From contig JAUHYD010000001.1 of NCBI GenBank assembly GCA_030426665.1, positions 186,001-250,000 on the forward strand: 64,000 bases of DNA. Reading direction: 5' to 3'. The notes beneath the pieces are model-generated. The model made no database searches. It worked only from the letters and a program-made list of their open reading frames with translations, and was not told the DNA's origin. The DNA comes from Bacteroidia bacterium. Its GTDB lineage: Bacteria; Bacteroidota; Bacteroidia; Chitinophagales; Chitinophagaceae. How positions within the stretch are numbered: position 1 is the stretch's first letter; each line of letters starts with the position of its first letter. The translations under genes and the position numbers were made by a program. Below, piece by piece: positions 20,912 to 29,554 of the stretch.

Positions 20912-21511
20912 TTATTCTCCTGATTTAATAGCTTCCCAGGTAGCGTATAATGCTTCTTGCGAAGGTCTATCAGCGGGTAGTTCTGTCAAGGGTTCACACG
21001 CTTCCATATAGGCACGACAATCGGCGGGCAATGCCTGGTACAACTGAGTACCCTTGGTTTTCCATGCCAGCATTTCGTCGCTTACTTGTTTTATTATTTT
21101 ACCCGGATTGCCGACTACCAGAGAGCGACGAGGTATCTTAGTTTTAGCCGCTACAAATGTCATTGCCCCCACAATACTTTCATCACCTATTTCTGCTTCA
21201 TCCATCAACACCGAGTTCATTCCCACCAGCACATTGCGCCCCACATTAGCACCATGCACAATAGCACCATGACCTATATGCGCACCCTGCCTGAGTGTAA
21301 GCGTAACACCGGGGAACATGTGTATGGTACAGTTCTCCTGAACGTTGCACCCATCCTCGATAACAATACCGCCCCAGTCGCCACGTATAGCAGCACCTGG
21401 TCCGACATACACATCCTTGCCAATAATAACGTTACCTGTGACGGCTGCAAGCGGGTGAACAAACGCCGAGGGATGTACTACCGGAATAAAACCCTTAAAT
21501 GAATAAAACAT
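20912..21511 (-). CDS. paaY: Gamma carbonic anhydrase-like hexapeptide protein (PaaY/CaiE type)
   Basis: A left-handed beta-helix protein built of hexapeptide repeats (NVIIGKDVYVGPGAAIRGDWG...). The gamma-carbonic-anhydrase signature residues are present: RGDWG, NVQENCTIH, HIGHGAIVHG, which place the Arg-Asp pair and the metal-binding histidines. The 199-residue length and C-terminal helices match PaaY/CaiE. PaaY is known as a thioesterase associated with phenylacetate degradation; no paa genes are near, so a general gamma-CA-like or thioesterase role is equally likely. I prefer ATG 21511 over the TTG two codons upstream. Confidence 0.8.
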   Translation of the reverse strand: MFYSFKGFIPVVHPSAFVHPLAAVTGNVIIGKDVYVGPGAAIRGDWGGIVIEDGCNVQENCTIHMFPGVTLTLRQGAHIGHGAIVHGANVGRNVLVGMNSVLMDEAEIGDESIVGAMTFVAAKTKIPRRSLVVGNPGKIIKQVSDEMLAWKTKGTQLYQALPADCRAYMEACEPLTELPADRPSQEALYATWEAIKSGE

Positions 21512-21549
21512 AATCAAATTAGTAGTCAGCTGAAGCTGTGTTTAGAAAA

Positions 21550-22206
21550 TCAGTCTGTGCTTGCGTAAAAGTACATGAATACACACAATACCAGTGTAAT
21601 GACAAGGATAATATAGGGAAACAATAACTCTCGCCTACGTTCTTTAGCCCGACGCGCTCTATATGTGTCAATGGTTAATTGCGTTGCTGCATCTTCAGCA
21701 GCAACAATGTACAAACGACTTAGGATGTCACCAAGGAACTCTACTTCAAGCCTCGATGTCGCCTTAATAATTTCTGTGACTATCTCGTCATTTACGCTTT
21801 TCGTGCCTTCTTTGTGCAAGACACCGAGGTGTGCATCTGATAATATCAACAATATGTAGGCCTGCAACGCTTGTTGGCTCATACGATAAGTATCCATTTC
21901 TCTGAGGCTGGCATTCAGCGAAACACATACCTGCTTTAACCATGAAGGGGTTACTGCTTCGGCATGTTTGTTTTTGTTGCCCATACCACTTAGCCAACGT
22001 TCGTCGTCGTAAGCAGCCCGCTTTCGTGCGTCAGAGAGAATTCCGTAAGCTTCACTCACTTCCTTGAACTGTGCCTCAGAAAATGCGTCTCCGGCGTTCT
22101 TATCAGGATGATACTTGATGGCAAGTAGCCGATATGCCTTCTTTATCACAGACAATTCCGCCGAAGGTGCAACACCCAATATTTTATAATAGTCTTTGAG
22201 CTGCAT
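21550..22206 (-). CDS. Membrane-anchored J-domain protein
   Basis: A J domain fills residues 1-70 (KDYYKILGV..., HPD at about 34-36, SEAYGILSD). A helical middle of about 120 residues follows, with a single membrane span near the C-terminus ([21 protein letters not shown]) ending ASTD. J domains stimulate the ATPase of DnaK/Hsp70; a C-terminal anchor would place the J domain in the cytoplasm at the inner membrane. It lacks the G/F and zinc regions, so it is not DnaJ itself. A perfect -7 motif lies 8 bp before the ATG. Confidence 0.85.
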   Translation of the reverse strand: MQLKDYYKILGVAPSAELSVIKKAYRLLAIKYHPDKNAGDAFSEAQFKEVSEAYGILSDARKRAAYDDERWLSGMGNKNKHAEAVTPSWLKQVCVSLNASLREMDTYRMSQQALQAYILLILSDAHLGVLHKEGTKSVNDEIVTEIIKATSRLEVEFLGDILSRLYIVAAEDAATQLTIDTYRARRAKERRRELLFPYIILVITLVLCVFMYFYASTD

Positions 22207-22214
22207 GTACCCGG

Positions 22215-22222
22215 CAAAAGTA
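22215..22222 (-). promoter_or_regulatory. -7 element directly before the J-domain gene
   Basis: On the minus strand this is TACTTTTG, an exact match to TAnnTTTG, 8 bp before the ATG, implying a leader of 0-3 nt. Confidence 0.5.
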
Positions 22223-22230
22223 TAACGTAT

Positions 22231-22848
22231 CTATGTAGCATCCTTATACTTCCACAAGTAAAAGCTTGCGTAAGTCCGATAAGGCGCCCACTTGGTCGCA
22301 ATTTGTTCCATCCTGATGCGAGAAGCTTTTTTGTCAGACAAGTCTATCTTGTAAATCAATGCCATTGCCTGTTGTATACCGAGATCGTCAACAGGGAATA
22401 CATCTTCGTGCCCCAAGGTAAACATCAGCAACATCTGCACCGTCCACTTACCTACACCCTTGATGGGTAACAGTAAGTCCATCACCTCCTCATTACTCAT
22501 TTTGTATAGTTGACCGTCCTTTATTTTATGCTGTATAAAATAGTTAGCAACATTGTGGACGTAATCAGTCTTGGCATTCGACAGACCTATTGCCCGAAGC
22601 GTATCGAACGGAGTATCGGCTATCTGTTGCGGTGTTGGCTCCTTACCATCATATAGTTTCAGAAACCGCTTAAATATTATATCTGCAACTTTTACTGACA
22701 ACTGCTGACTCATAATAGATGCGCACAGCCGCAGACATACATTCTTTCGCTTCTTAAGAACATAAGGTGTTACGGATTGCAAAACAAGTGCCAGCTTCTT
22801 GTCTTTGGATAAGTGACCTATGTAAGTAGTATCGGTTTTCGGTGGCAT
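22231..22848 (-). CDS. DNA-3-methyladenine glycosylase (AlkA-like, HhH-GPD)
   Basis: Base-excision repair enzyme that removes alkylated purines such as 3-methyladenine. The helix-hairpin-helix reads [15 protein letters not shown], and the catalytic aspartate of the HhH-GPD family is in FPVDDLGIQ about 20 residues later. The N-terminal part has [15 protein letters not shown], a typical AlkA-family substrate helix. The 205-residue length fits the short AlkA type lacking the N-terminal TBP-like domain. It ends 24 bp before the J-domain gene; a separate promoter lies in that gap. Confidence 0.9.
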   Translation of the reverse strand: MPPKTDTTYIGHLSKDKKLALVLQSVTPYVLKKRKNVCLRLCASIMSQQLSVKVADIIFKRFLKLYDGKEPTPQQIADTPFDTLRAIGLSNAKTDYVHNVANYFIQHKIKDGQLYKMSNEEVMDLLLPIKGVGKWTVQMLLMFTLGHEDVFPVDDLGIQQAMALIYKIDLSDKKASRIRMEQIATKWAPYRTYASFYLWKYKDAT

Positions 22849-22939
22849 GGTACAAATTGTTGGGATGGTAAAACTACAATTCTAACGCAAGTGTCGCACA
22901 CCATGGAGATGTTCGACACTTTGTAGTTAGCATAAAAGC

Positions 22940-23368
22940 TTATCTCCCATAATAGCTATTTACAATGTAACTTATATCTAAGTCTGTCAGTACACCATAT
23001 TCCAACTTCGGTTGATCTTTTCCGTTGGTGAATAGCGTAGCAACAATATGCTGCGTTGTGTCGAACTTAATGGCTTCCTCGTTCTCATCGCCGAGATGCA
23101 CTATAATGTCCTTCTTATGAGTTCGTAGAAACTTAATACCTAATGTATCTAATGATTGCTCGGCCTCACTTGTATAGAAGTTGAAGTCGCTTATTACCTC
23201 ATCAATACCTTCTTCGGATTGGCGAGCATCATACTCTGCCTGCGATATAGAAATGAATACTATAGTCTTTCCGGAAACATGCAGGACATCACTAACCTTA
23301 GCATCTTTAACACCGCTATTACAGGAACCTAAAACTACCAACGACAAAAGGACTTCGGCTAATTTCAT
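22940..23368 (-). CDS. Unknown lipoprotein
   Basis: A 142-residue protein starts with a lipoprotein signal (LSLVVLGSC, acylated Cys16). The rest alternates acidic and hydrophobic stretches, with KTIVFISISQAEYDAR, DIIVHLGDENEEAI and YGVLTDLDISYIVNSYYGR. I do not recognise a family. It is expected at the periplasmic side of a membrane. No partner is evident. Confidence 0.6.
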   Translation of the reverse strand: MKLAEVLLSLVVLGSCNSGVKDAKVSDVLHVSGKTIVFISISQAEYDARQSEEGIDEVISDFNFYTSEAEQSLDTLGIKFLRTHKKDIIVHLGDENEEAIKFDTTQHIVATLFTNGKDQPKLEYGVLTDLDISYIVNSYYGR

Positions 23369-23835
23369 GTTTTGCTCTTTAGAATAACATCAAGTTCCGT
23401 CTGGCTAAGATAGCGAACAATACCGCTACGGCGATGATGATTGAAGATGTTTGCCCGTCATACTTTTTGCTGGGTTAGTTGAATTGCGCAACCATTTTCT
23501 TTTCTCAGAATATTGTTGATAATCAGCCACTTATGCTGCCATTACCTTTCAAAATTGCGCATTTTTTGCCCACTTGTTGCTATTGTGTGTGGCGCCATAT
23601 TTTGGGAAATACTGATTTTTTATCGGCATACTGACAGGGTTTGGGATACGGTGAATATGCATCAAAAATCAAGCCAAGAAAAGCACGACGGACAAATTAG
23701 ATATCCACAAAATGAGTTCTGTTAACGTGATAACTATCAGACATACGAGTATTAGAAATTTTGTGGTCTTATCCATCGGCAGAGCGAATAGACAAAGCCG
23801 TTGTTATCAATTATTAAATATCTATACCATAGTAT
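23369..23835. other. 467-bp intergenic region, nothing recognised
   Basis: It lies upstream of the lipoprotein gene and downstream of the HxlR gene. I see no convincing reading frame (a 70-codon frame on the plus strand needs a TTG start and looks random), no exact -7 motif and no strong hairpin. Confidence 0.4.
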
Positions 23836-24267
23836 TTAGCCGAGCGTTTTTCGGACTAATTCGCGATAATTTGATTGAATATGCTCAATAACCGCTGACT
23901 TATCGGCATGAAATCCTTTATCAGACATGGAATACATCTCTGAATTTAGTGCCCGAACATTTTTGTCGCTCCAAAGCACAATTTCCGTAATTAAGGGTAC
24001 TAGTTCTATCCCTTTTTCGGTAAGTAGGTAAATGTTTTCTTTCTGGTTTTCAGGTAGCTTCCTCTTTGTAATCAATGCTATACATTCTAACCATTTCAGT
24101 CTTGAAGACAATATACCCGGCGCAATTTTTTCGGGAGATGTCGAAAATTCTTTAAAAGTTTTCTTACCTCCCAAAATCATATCTCTAATAATCAGCAGCG
24201 ACCATTTATCGCCAATTAAATCTAATGTAGATGCTATCGGGCAACCAGAACGAAATATATTTTTCAC
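23836..24267 (-). CDS. HxlR-family transcriptional regulator
   Basis: A 143-residue winged-helix regulator of the HxlR/MarR-like group. The opening GCPIASTLDLIGDKWSLLIIRD with Cys9 is diagnostic; this cysteine senses electrophiles or oxidants in HypR/YodB-type members. The start codon is GTG (24265-24267). It is divergent from a short-chain dehydrogenase, the classical arrangement in which the regulator controls the neighbouring oxidoreductase. The 80-bp gap holds two copies of TTTTAATAGT that could be its sites. Confidence 0.92.
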   Translation of the reverse strand: MKNIFRSGCPIASTLDLIGDKWSLLIIRDMILGGKKTFKEFSTSPEKIAPGILSSRLKWLECIALITKRKLPENQKENIYLLTEKGIELVPLITEIVLWSDKNVRALNSEMYSMSDKGFHADKSAVIEHIQSNYRELVRKTLG

Positions 24268-24279
24268 TTTTTACTACTG

Positions 24280-24330
24280 TTTTAATAGTTATCCAAGAGA
24301 ATTATCTACTTTTGCTATCATTTTAATAGT
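24280..24330. promoter_or_regulatory. Divergent promoter with paired candidate HxlR sites
   Basis: TTTTAATAGT occurs twice in direct orientation, at 24280-24289 and 24321-24330. Each lies in an imperfect dyad (ACTA...TAGT; CTAT...ATAG). Between them is an exact -7 element TACTTTTG (24307-24314) for the SDR operon, and the second repeat covers the expected start point, a good position for repression. The first repeat lies just before the HxlR start, allowing autoregulation. Confidence 0.5.
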
Positions 24331-24347
24331 AAAAATAACAATTTTAA

Positions 24348-25118
24348 ATGAAACAGTCGCATCAAACCGTGTTGATTACAGGTGGAAGTTCAGGAATAGG
24401 CCTTTCTCTTGCCAAGAAATTTATGGAGCATCATAATACAGTTATCATAACCGGCAGGAACTTAGCCAAACTAGAAAAAGTAAAAGCGCAATACCCGAAA
24501 ATCCACATTTACCAAAGTGATGTAACAAAAGATACCGATGTGCAGTTGCTGGCAAACAATATTATTCAGGATTTTAAGGGTCTTGATGTATTGATTAATA
24601 ATGCAGGCATAATGAATTTGGTGGACGCAGGAAATGAAACTAACGACCTGCAAAAGCAATTCAACGAGATAGAAATTAACTACAATTCGCCTATCAGAAT
24701 GTTGCACTATTTCCTTCCGATGCTCAAAAAGAGCAAAAATGCGGTACTCATTAATGTTTCTTCGGGTTTGGCTTATGTTACATTTTCTCAAGCACCTGTG
24801 TATTCAGGAACAAAATCAGCCTTGCATTTTTGGACGCAGGCAATAAGACCACAACTCAAGCAGCACAACATCAAGGTAGTTGAACTGTTGCCACCAGTTG
24901 TAGATACCAAACTAGCTGAAGATGCAGATCTCAAAGACGACAACTTAAAACCCATGCCACCTGAAAAGCTGGCAGACATATTTTGGAAAGAATATGGAAG
25001 GGGTAAGGAAGAAATAACACCAGGAATTTCTAACATCTTAAGAATAATGAGCCGATTGGCTCCCGGATTCATTTTCAAACAACTGAACAGACAACCTATT
25101 CCAACTAATCGTTCATAA
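24348..25118 (+). CDS. Short-chain dehydrogenase/reductase
   Basis: A classical SDR of 256 residues: TGGSSGIG cofactor loop (residues 11-18), NNAG, a catalytic Ser in INVSSG, and YSGTK (Tyr/Lys pair). TGR after the second strand suggests NADP(H) preference. It resembles DltE-like SDRs that are often annotated from HxlR-controlled loci. The substrate is unknown, plausibly a reactive carbonyl given the HxlR neighbour. It is the first gene of a likely three-gene operon (17-bp gap to the next). Confidence 0.9.
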   Translation: MKQSHQTVLITGGSSGIGLSLAKKFMEHHNTVIITGRNLAKLEKVKAQYPKIHIYQSDVTKDTDVQLLANNIIQDFKGLDVLINNAGIMNLVDAGNETNDLQKQFNEIEINYNSPIRMLHYFLPMLKKSKNAVLINVSSGLAYVTFSQAPVYSGTKSALHFWTQAIRPQLKQHNIKVVELLPPVVDTKLAEDADLKDDNLKPMPPEKLADIFWKEYGRGKEEITPGISNILRIMSRLAPGFIFKQLNRQPIPTNRS

Positions 25119-25135
25119 TCGCAAAAGAAAACAAC

Positions 25136-25624
25136 ATGAATAACTTCGTAATAATCAATTTACAGGCCGTTATTGGGTCCATCAGTATCATAATGGCTTT
25201 CAAATGGTGGATACAGCCCCGTATAGAAAAGCTATCGATAAACGACGCACTATTGCCATTTGTATTTTTAAATACATTCCGGTACCTGGGATTATCCTTT
25301 ATGGCAAAGGAACAGTTCTATTCCGGCTTTCCAAATGATTTCCTAACGACAGTTGGCACATTAGATGTAACAACAGCAATTCTTGCCGTAATAACATCAT
25401 TAGCCTTAAAAAATAGATGGACTTTCGCTGTTCCCCTTGTATGGATCTTCAATATTGTCGGATTTGGAGATTTGATTACTGCTTTCCCGAAATTCTTTTC
25501 CCTCAAACTTTACGATCACGACTTAGGATTTATATGGTTGATGTTTGTCACCTACGGCTTAACGACCTTCCTAAGCCACATTTACATCTTCAGCAAGCTT
25601 ATAAAAAACATCAGAAGGAAATAA
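25136..25624 (+). CDS. Small polytopic membrane protein
   Basis: 162 residues with about five hydrophobic segments (for example NLQAVIGSISIIMAF, LDVTTAILAVITSLAL, FAVPLVWIFNIVGFG). It is unrecognised, although similar small membrane proteins are frequent beside SDR/HxlR loci in Bacteroidota. It lies in the same orientation, 17 bp after the SDR, so it is probably co-transcribed and HxlR-controlled. Confidence 0.65.
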   Translation: MNNFVIINLQAVIGSISIIMAFKWWIQPRIEKLSINDALLPFVFLNTFRYLGLSFMAKEQFYSGFPNDFLTTVGTLDVTTAILAVITSLALKNRWTFAVPLVWIFNIVGFGDLITAFPKFFSLKLYDHDLGFIWLMFVTYGLTTFLSHIYIFSKLIKNIRRK

Positions 25625-25663
25625 TTTCAGCGTTGTACAATTGACATAAAAAACGAACTAAAC

Positions 25664-26119
25664 ATGAGAAAAGCAATTTCAATAATTACGATTCTCGCTA
25701 TCGGCGCTTTTGTCGGCAATATGATAAACATTGGGTTGAACTACGCAATACATTGGCAGTCGCTAGACCCAATCGATTTTATGAAAAGCTTTAAACTTGA
25801 CTTTCCACGATTGCTTGCCCCCACCGCACTAACACTAATGCCAGCTTGGTTAGGCAGCCTTTGGGTTTTTCTCAAATCTCCCAAAAAATCGGAAAGCAGG
25901 AAATATCGTTTGTATGCTTTTGTTGGCTTAACGCTCGTCATAGCCCAGACTTCAATCTACCACCTACCCATAAATTTAGATTTTATGGCTTTGAAGTACG
26001 ATGCAGCTACTGCTACCAGCCAACTAAATGGCTGGATCGTTTCGCATTGGATAAGAGTTATTGTGACTATTGTTTCAGGAGTATATGCCGTAATGGGTTT
26101 TGAGAAATCAACAAGCTAA
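25664..26119 (+). CDS. Small membrane protein, possibly DUF1772-like
   Basis: 151 residues with four hydrophobic segments. The second half, YHLPINLDF followed about 30 residues on by a W-x(3)-H-W-I-R pattern, resembles the DUF1772 (anthrone-oxygenase-like) layout of N-containing loop plus W/H/R helix; this is tentative. It is the third gene of the SDR operon, 39 bp after the previous one. No terminator was seen after it. Confidence 0.55.
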   Translation: MRKAISIITILAIGAFVGNMINIGLNYAIHWQSLDPIDFMKSFKLDFPRLLAPTALTLMPAWLGSLWVFLKSPKKSESRKYRLYAFVGLTLVIAQTSIYHLPINLDFMALKYDAATATSQLNGWIVSHWIRVIVTIVSGVYAVMGFEKSTS

Positions 26120-26247
26120 GAACATTTTGTTCAGTATTTGCCGCATCTTGCTGATGGTATAAAACGATTATCGTGACACTTATTTGATTTGCTGTGCATA
26201 TTGCATTAAGCCTGCGCTCTCCGAAACACTCGAAGATTTTGGAACGA

Positions 26248-26256
26248 GGGGGGGGG
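26248..26256. repeat. Poly-G tract (9 bp), intergenic
   Basis: Nine G occur in a row between two convergent genes, in a 191-bp gap without other features. It is too far from either coding sequence to switch it by frame. Confidence 0.8.
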
Positions 26257-26310
26257 ATTTAGTGTTACCACATTCTCTACGCTCTATCGATTATTAAAAA
26301 TTCAGCCGTT

Positions 26311-26781
26311 TCACCACAAGATTATGGCACTACTCTCAATTGGGAAGATTCCTTTTGTCCAGGAAAAAGTGCCAAGGAAAATAGCAAACAGAACAAAAAA
26401 AATAAATAACACCCAAAAGCTACCGCCCATAATAATTCGCCATCTTTCTGTGTGACGCATCATATACTCGACGCTTATTTCTTTTCTCTGCAATACCCTA
26501 ATATAATAGAGTGTAACCAGAAGTAACAACGCGGGTATGCCATAGATATGGAACGATGCCGCCAACATCAAAGGCAGCATTAGAACACACCCCATATATG
26601 CAGATTTCAAAGCTCGTTGCGGATTAATGAATAACCAGGGCAGAACAATTATGTTTAAGTGAGCACAACCCAAGGTAGCGAGGCGCAACATCCATATGAC
26701 CACACCAGTTTCGTTAATAGACGAAAATGCAACACCGACAAACACTAAAGTCAGCAGCTCAATTATAAATACCAGCAACAT
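26311..26781 (-). CDS. Unknown small membrane protein
   Basis: 156 residues with about five hydrophobic stretches (LLVFIIELLTLVFVGVAF at the N-terminus, FWVLFIFFVLFAIFLGTF near the C-terminus) and a basic cytoplasmic loop (VLQRKEISVEYMMRHTERW). No family recognised. It stands alone between two intergenic gaps. Confidence 0.5.
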   Translation of the reverse strand: MLLVFIIELLTLVFVGVAFSSINETGVVIWMLRLATLGCAHLNIIVLPWLFINPQRALKSAYMGCVLMLPLMLAASFHIYGIPALLLLVTLYYIRVLQRKEISVEYMMRHTERWRIIMGGSFWVLFIFFVLFAIFLGTFSWTKGIFPIESSAIILW

Positions 26782-26929
26782 ACCGTATACGTATTAACAT
26801 CAAAAGATAAGACAATTTTCATGTTTCGACGCCAAGGTGTTTTCTATCCTGCTTACCATCTATTGCCGACGAGACATGAGCGAGGGACGTATACCAAAAA
26901 TATTTCCGTATGCCACGTTGAACTGAAAA

Positions 26930-27331
26930 CTACACATCAAAATCGTCCAATAGTTTTTGCATAAAATCTTGCAACTCAGAGTCCGACTTCAAGGACTCAT
27001 TATATTCAACAATTAGTTTGTATTGCTTATTTAAACAAATTGGCATCGCCATCAAGTACTTTCGACCATCTTTACCAAAACTCAAATGCTCCAAAAAGCT
27101 AACAGAAATAATATTTACCAGCTGTTCATCTCCGCACTTTAGTGAATCATCCATAAAGGAGAACAAGCCGTCTACCAATGTTTCATTTTGCTGTTTGATA
27201 GCTCTATTCACAATACTTGCAATTTCGCGAACTTGTAAGTACGGCAAGTCATCAAGGTCAACATCCTCAATAGTTGTTCGATATTGCGGAAAAGCATTTT
27301 TGAAATTTGTTATAAACTCAGTAAAAATCAT
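26930..27331 (-). CDS. Unknown small acidic cytoplasmic protein
   Basis: 133 residues, acidic, helical in character, without signal or membrane segment (LDDLPYLQVREIASIVNRAIKQ, DEQLVNIISVSFLEHLSFGKDGRKY). The size and pattern recall small immunity-type or DUF proteins found singly in accessory regions, but no family is identified. No toxin candidate lies next to it. Confidence 0.5.
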   Translation of the reverse strand: MIFTEFITNFKNAFPQYRTTIEDVDLDDLPYLQVREIASIVNRAIKQQNETLVDGLFSFMDDSLKCGDEQLVNIISVSFLEHLSFGKDGRKYLMAMPICLNKQYKLIVEYNESLKSDSELQDFMQKLLDDFDV

Positions 27332-27391
27332 TTTTTTTGCGCATCATTAATGGCTAATTGATTAAAACCTGAATAACTAAGTAGAAATACG

Positions 27392-27793
27392 TCAAAACCG
27401 AATCGGCAAGTACATCCGAACCGGCACTTTCTTCCTACTACATTTCCCCGGTTTCCACTCTGGCATTTTAAGAACAACTTTTAGCATTTCATTTTCTGCA
27501 GGGGACAGTTCAATGCTTTTCTTCCCTCGCACCGCAGCATTAGTGACGTTTCCTTCTGTATTCACTATAAACTCCAAAGTAAAACTTCCCTGAAGTGTTT
27601 CCTGATTGGGGTAGTTGAAGTTCTTCAATATAAATAGTAGTACAGCATCCATACCTCCTGGATACTGTGGCATTTCGTCTACGTAAGAATAAATTTTCAT
27701 TTTCAGAGTGCTATCAAAGTCGCTATCGCATTGCGCAGTAGCAGACGCAATGACACAAAAACAGCAGAACAATATTAAAGTACCTATTTTCAT
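27392..27793 (-). CDS. Small secreted TonB C-terminal-domain protein
   Basis: With the start at ATG 27793 the protein has a clean signal peptide (MKIGTLILFCCFCVIASATAQ) and 133 residues. The mature part is a TonB-C-terminal-like fold: YPGGMDAVLLFILKNFNYP, then GSFTLEFIVNTEGNVTNAAVRG and a terminal strand after EWKPGK, the usual layout of orphan TonB-CTD proteins in Bacteroidota. There is no membrane anchor or proline-rich linker, so it cannot energise a receptor alone. A longer frame from 27850 would run through repeat DNA and is unlikely. The 5' end (13 codons) and upstream region are duplicated at 31116-31336. Confidence 0.7.
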   Translation of the reverse strand: MKIGTLILFCCFCVIASATAQCDSDFDSTLKMKIYSYVDEMPQYPGGMDAVLLFILKNFNYPNQETLQGSFTLEFIVNTEGNVTNAAVRGKKSIELSPAENEMLKVVLKMPEWKPGKCSRKKVPVRMYLPIRF

Positions 27794-27975
27794 ACTTATA
27801 CACTCTTTGTTACCTCCTCCCGTCGGTATGACAATCAATTTTCGGAACACCCAGCTGATAGCCAGCCCACACTGCCACTCTTCGGCGCGGCTCAGAGTGA
27901 CAGTCCCTTCTGCGCATGACAGTTCCCTTCGGCACTTCGACTCTTTTGTGAAAACTCTGACTTGGAGTGATAAGC
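27754..27975. repeat. 222-bp direct repeat, copy A
   Basis: It covers the first 13 codons of the TonB-CTD gene and about 180 bp upstream. By eye it differs from copy B at three bases and one 1-bp indel. The outer part carries the inner phrase CTTCGGCGCGGCTCAGAGTG, of a type often repeated between genes. Confidence 0.9.
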
Positions 27976-28062
27976 AAACACACTTTGCTGTTTAGCGTCT
28001 TGATTCATAAGTGTAAGCAAGGAATACCGGCCATACGACTAAGTTCCTAACATTACATATGG

Positions 28063-28713
28063 CTATTCCAAATTTACGGATGTGGCAATTTCCAACTTAA
28101 CGATTTCCCAATATTTTCCTCGGAGACATATTGGTTCAAAGTCGTTATCGGCAGCAGCAAAGTCGGTAAAGTTTTTTCTTATGAGCTCTTCGTCATGGCT
28201 GTAAAGGTACCGCCTTTCGTGTAAATCTATCATTTGCTGCGGTGTATAATCAGCTAGCAATTCGTGAAGATCCCAGAAATCCTTTTTTCGCCCGCCACGC
28301 TGCACCACGTCCATTTTCATGGCAATAATGTCTTCTATTGTAGCCATTCGAACGCCATCTTCTTCCAACACATCCTGCATGAAGTCGTCAGTATAATAGA
28401 GGTCTAATTTTATGCAATCCTCCTTACTATTTCCCAAAAAATACGAGACACCTAACGCCACACCGCCTGGTCCTGTGGGCGAAACATATCGAAAAGCAGC
28501 CCTCAAATAACTATCGATAGCATCAAAGTCAATAGAGTCATACGCCGCATCTGTGAACAGGTCGATATCTACTGACATACGGTGCCCCATTTGCAGGCTC
28601 AACGAAGTGCCGCCTACCAACCTAAAGGTGTCGAGTAGCGGACACAACATCAGTTGCTCCAGTACGTAACGGAGCCGGGGGCTCACTGTTTCCCAATGTA
28701 GCTTTCTCGTCAA
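28063..28713 (-). CDS. AbiEii/AbiGii-family nucleotidyltransferase toxin
   Basis: A 216-residue protein with the DUF1814/AbiEii signature: a VGGTSLSLQMGHRMSVDIDLF-like segment with G34-G35 and acidic pair D49/D51 for metal and nucleotide, then KLDLYYTD and the MKMDVVQRGGRKKDFWDLHEL helix with K/R and D residues typical of this family. AbiEii-type toxins transfer nucleotides to tRNA 3' ends or similar targets and act in phage defence or as toxin-antitoxin modules. It overlaps the upstream HTH gene by 4 bp (ATGA type), so translation is coupled. Target not predictable. Confidence 0.88.
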   Translation of the reverse strand: MTRKLHWETVSPRLRYVLEQLMLCPLLDTFRLVGGTSLSLQMGHRMSVDIDLFTDAAYDSIDFDAIDSYLRAAFRYVSPTGPGGVALGVSYFLGNSKEDCIKLDLYYTDDFMQDVLEEDGVRMATIEDIIAMKMDVVQRGGRKKDFWDLHELLADYTPQQMIDLHERRYLYSHDEELIRKNFTDFAAADNDFEPICLRGKYWEIVKLEIATSVNLE

Positions 28714-29180
28714 CGTTTAGTAGGTTGTGGTTGAAGAATTTGCTGAATTGTATCTGCGCCGTAGAAGCGAGTAATTTCTTTCTGTTCTTCTTTATTACCC
28801 CGCTCAAATACTCGCTTGATGACAGCTTTCTTTTGTCGGTGCCAGTCAATTTTGTCCATATCCGTATCCCAAAATAACACAGGACGCAACTTTGTGAGAT
28901 TGGGAGTGGTTGCGCCCTGCTGCTTGCGTTTCTCTTGCTTAATATCATAGAATACCTGCAATGTCATAAAGAAACCTTCCTCTATGCCTAGAGCATTTTC
29001 TATCCTCAGGGCAAGCGAGGTATTCATATCCCGCTTACCATTGGTTATGGCACCTAATGTTTGTGGGTATTCGTTGATAGACAGCGCAAAGCGCCCTTTC
29101 GGTAGCTTGCGTTGCTCCAACTCGTACGCTAATGCAATACCGGGATGCAGCCCTTTTAGTATATCTATCTTATTCTCCAC
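28710..29180 (-). CDS. HTH antitoxin (HigA-like) of the AbiEii-type module
   Basis: 156 residues. The N-terminal half (LHPGIALAYELEQRKLPKGRFALSI..., LGAITNGKRDMNTSLALRIENALGIEEGFFM) is a Cro/C1-type HTH of the HigA / plasmid-maintenance sort. The C-terminal half is helical and basic, ending QPQPTKR. The start is GTG at 29178-29180, with an exact -7 motif 4 bp upstream. Position and overlap make it the antitoxin and autorepressor. Classical AbiEi antitoxins have a winged-helix plus a different C-terminal domain, so this pairing is a variant. Confidence 0.8.
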   Translation of the reverse strand: MENKIDILKGLHPGIALAYELEQRKLPKGRFALSINEYPQTLGAITNGKRDMNTSLALRIENALGIEEGFFMTLQVFYDIKQEKRKQQGATTPNLTKLRPVLFWDTDMDKIDWHRQKKAVIKRVFERGNKEEQKEITRFYGADTIQQILQPQPTKR

Positions 29181-29554
29181 AATACAAAAATAAACGATTT
29201 TGTTTACATGGTTTTATTTATAAATGCAATCGCTGTTTATACTACCAGCGAAACGCTCCGGCGGTAAGGACAAAGGGAGACCCCTCGACCAGTGTTGGAG
29301 CATGACGCAACTCAAAATTGCCCAATGCTGTGGGCTTTTATATTTCCTAATTCACGTAACAAAATAGATGGCTATACGCCTTAAAGCAAGCTATGTCTTA
29401 TAAAATAGTCCGGAGTGTACAATAAATCGCACTCACTTCTTAATACTTATTATACAAAGAAATCATAAAAACATGACTGGACTTGCGCTTTAACACTTTG
29501 ATTGACATTCCACAAATACCTTTGGTTTTCATTTATCAAACTCAATCAAAACAA
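29181..29554. other. Intergenic region with short repeat
   Basis: It contains the -7 element of the toxin-antitoxin operon and a composite short repeat (AATCGCTGTT 29228-29237 and GGGAGACCCCTCGACCAGTG 29275-29294), both parts of which recur at 31034-31073 downstream of the T9SS gene. No other gene was seen. Confidence 0.6.
29185..29192 (-). promoter_or_regulatory. -7 element of the toxin-antitoxin operon
   Basis: On the minus strand this is TATTTTTG, an exact consensus match, 4 bp before the GTG start. The transcript would be leaderless, or the GTG is not the true start. Confidence 0.45.

Noticed and set aside
23513-23725. 70-codon plus-strand frame in the 467-bp gap
   Set aside because: It needs a TTG start, has no family features or promoter motif, and its composition looks like random read-through.
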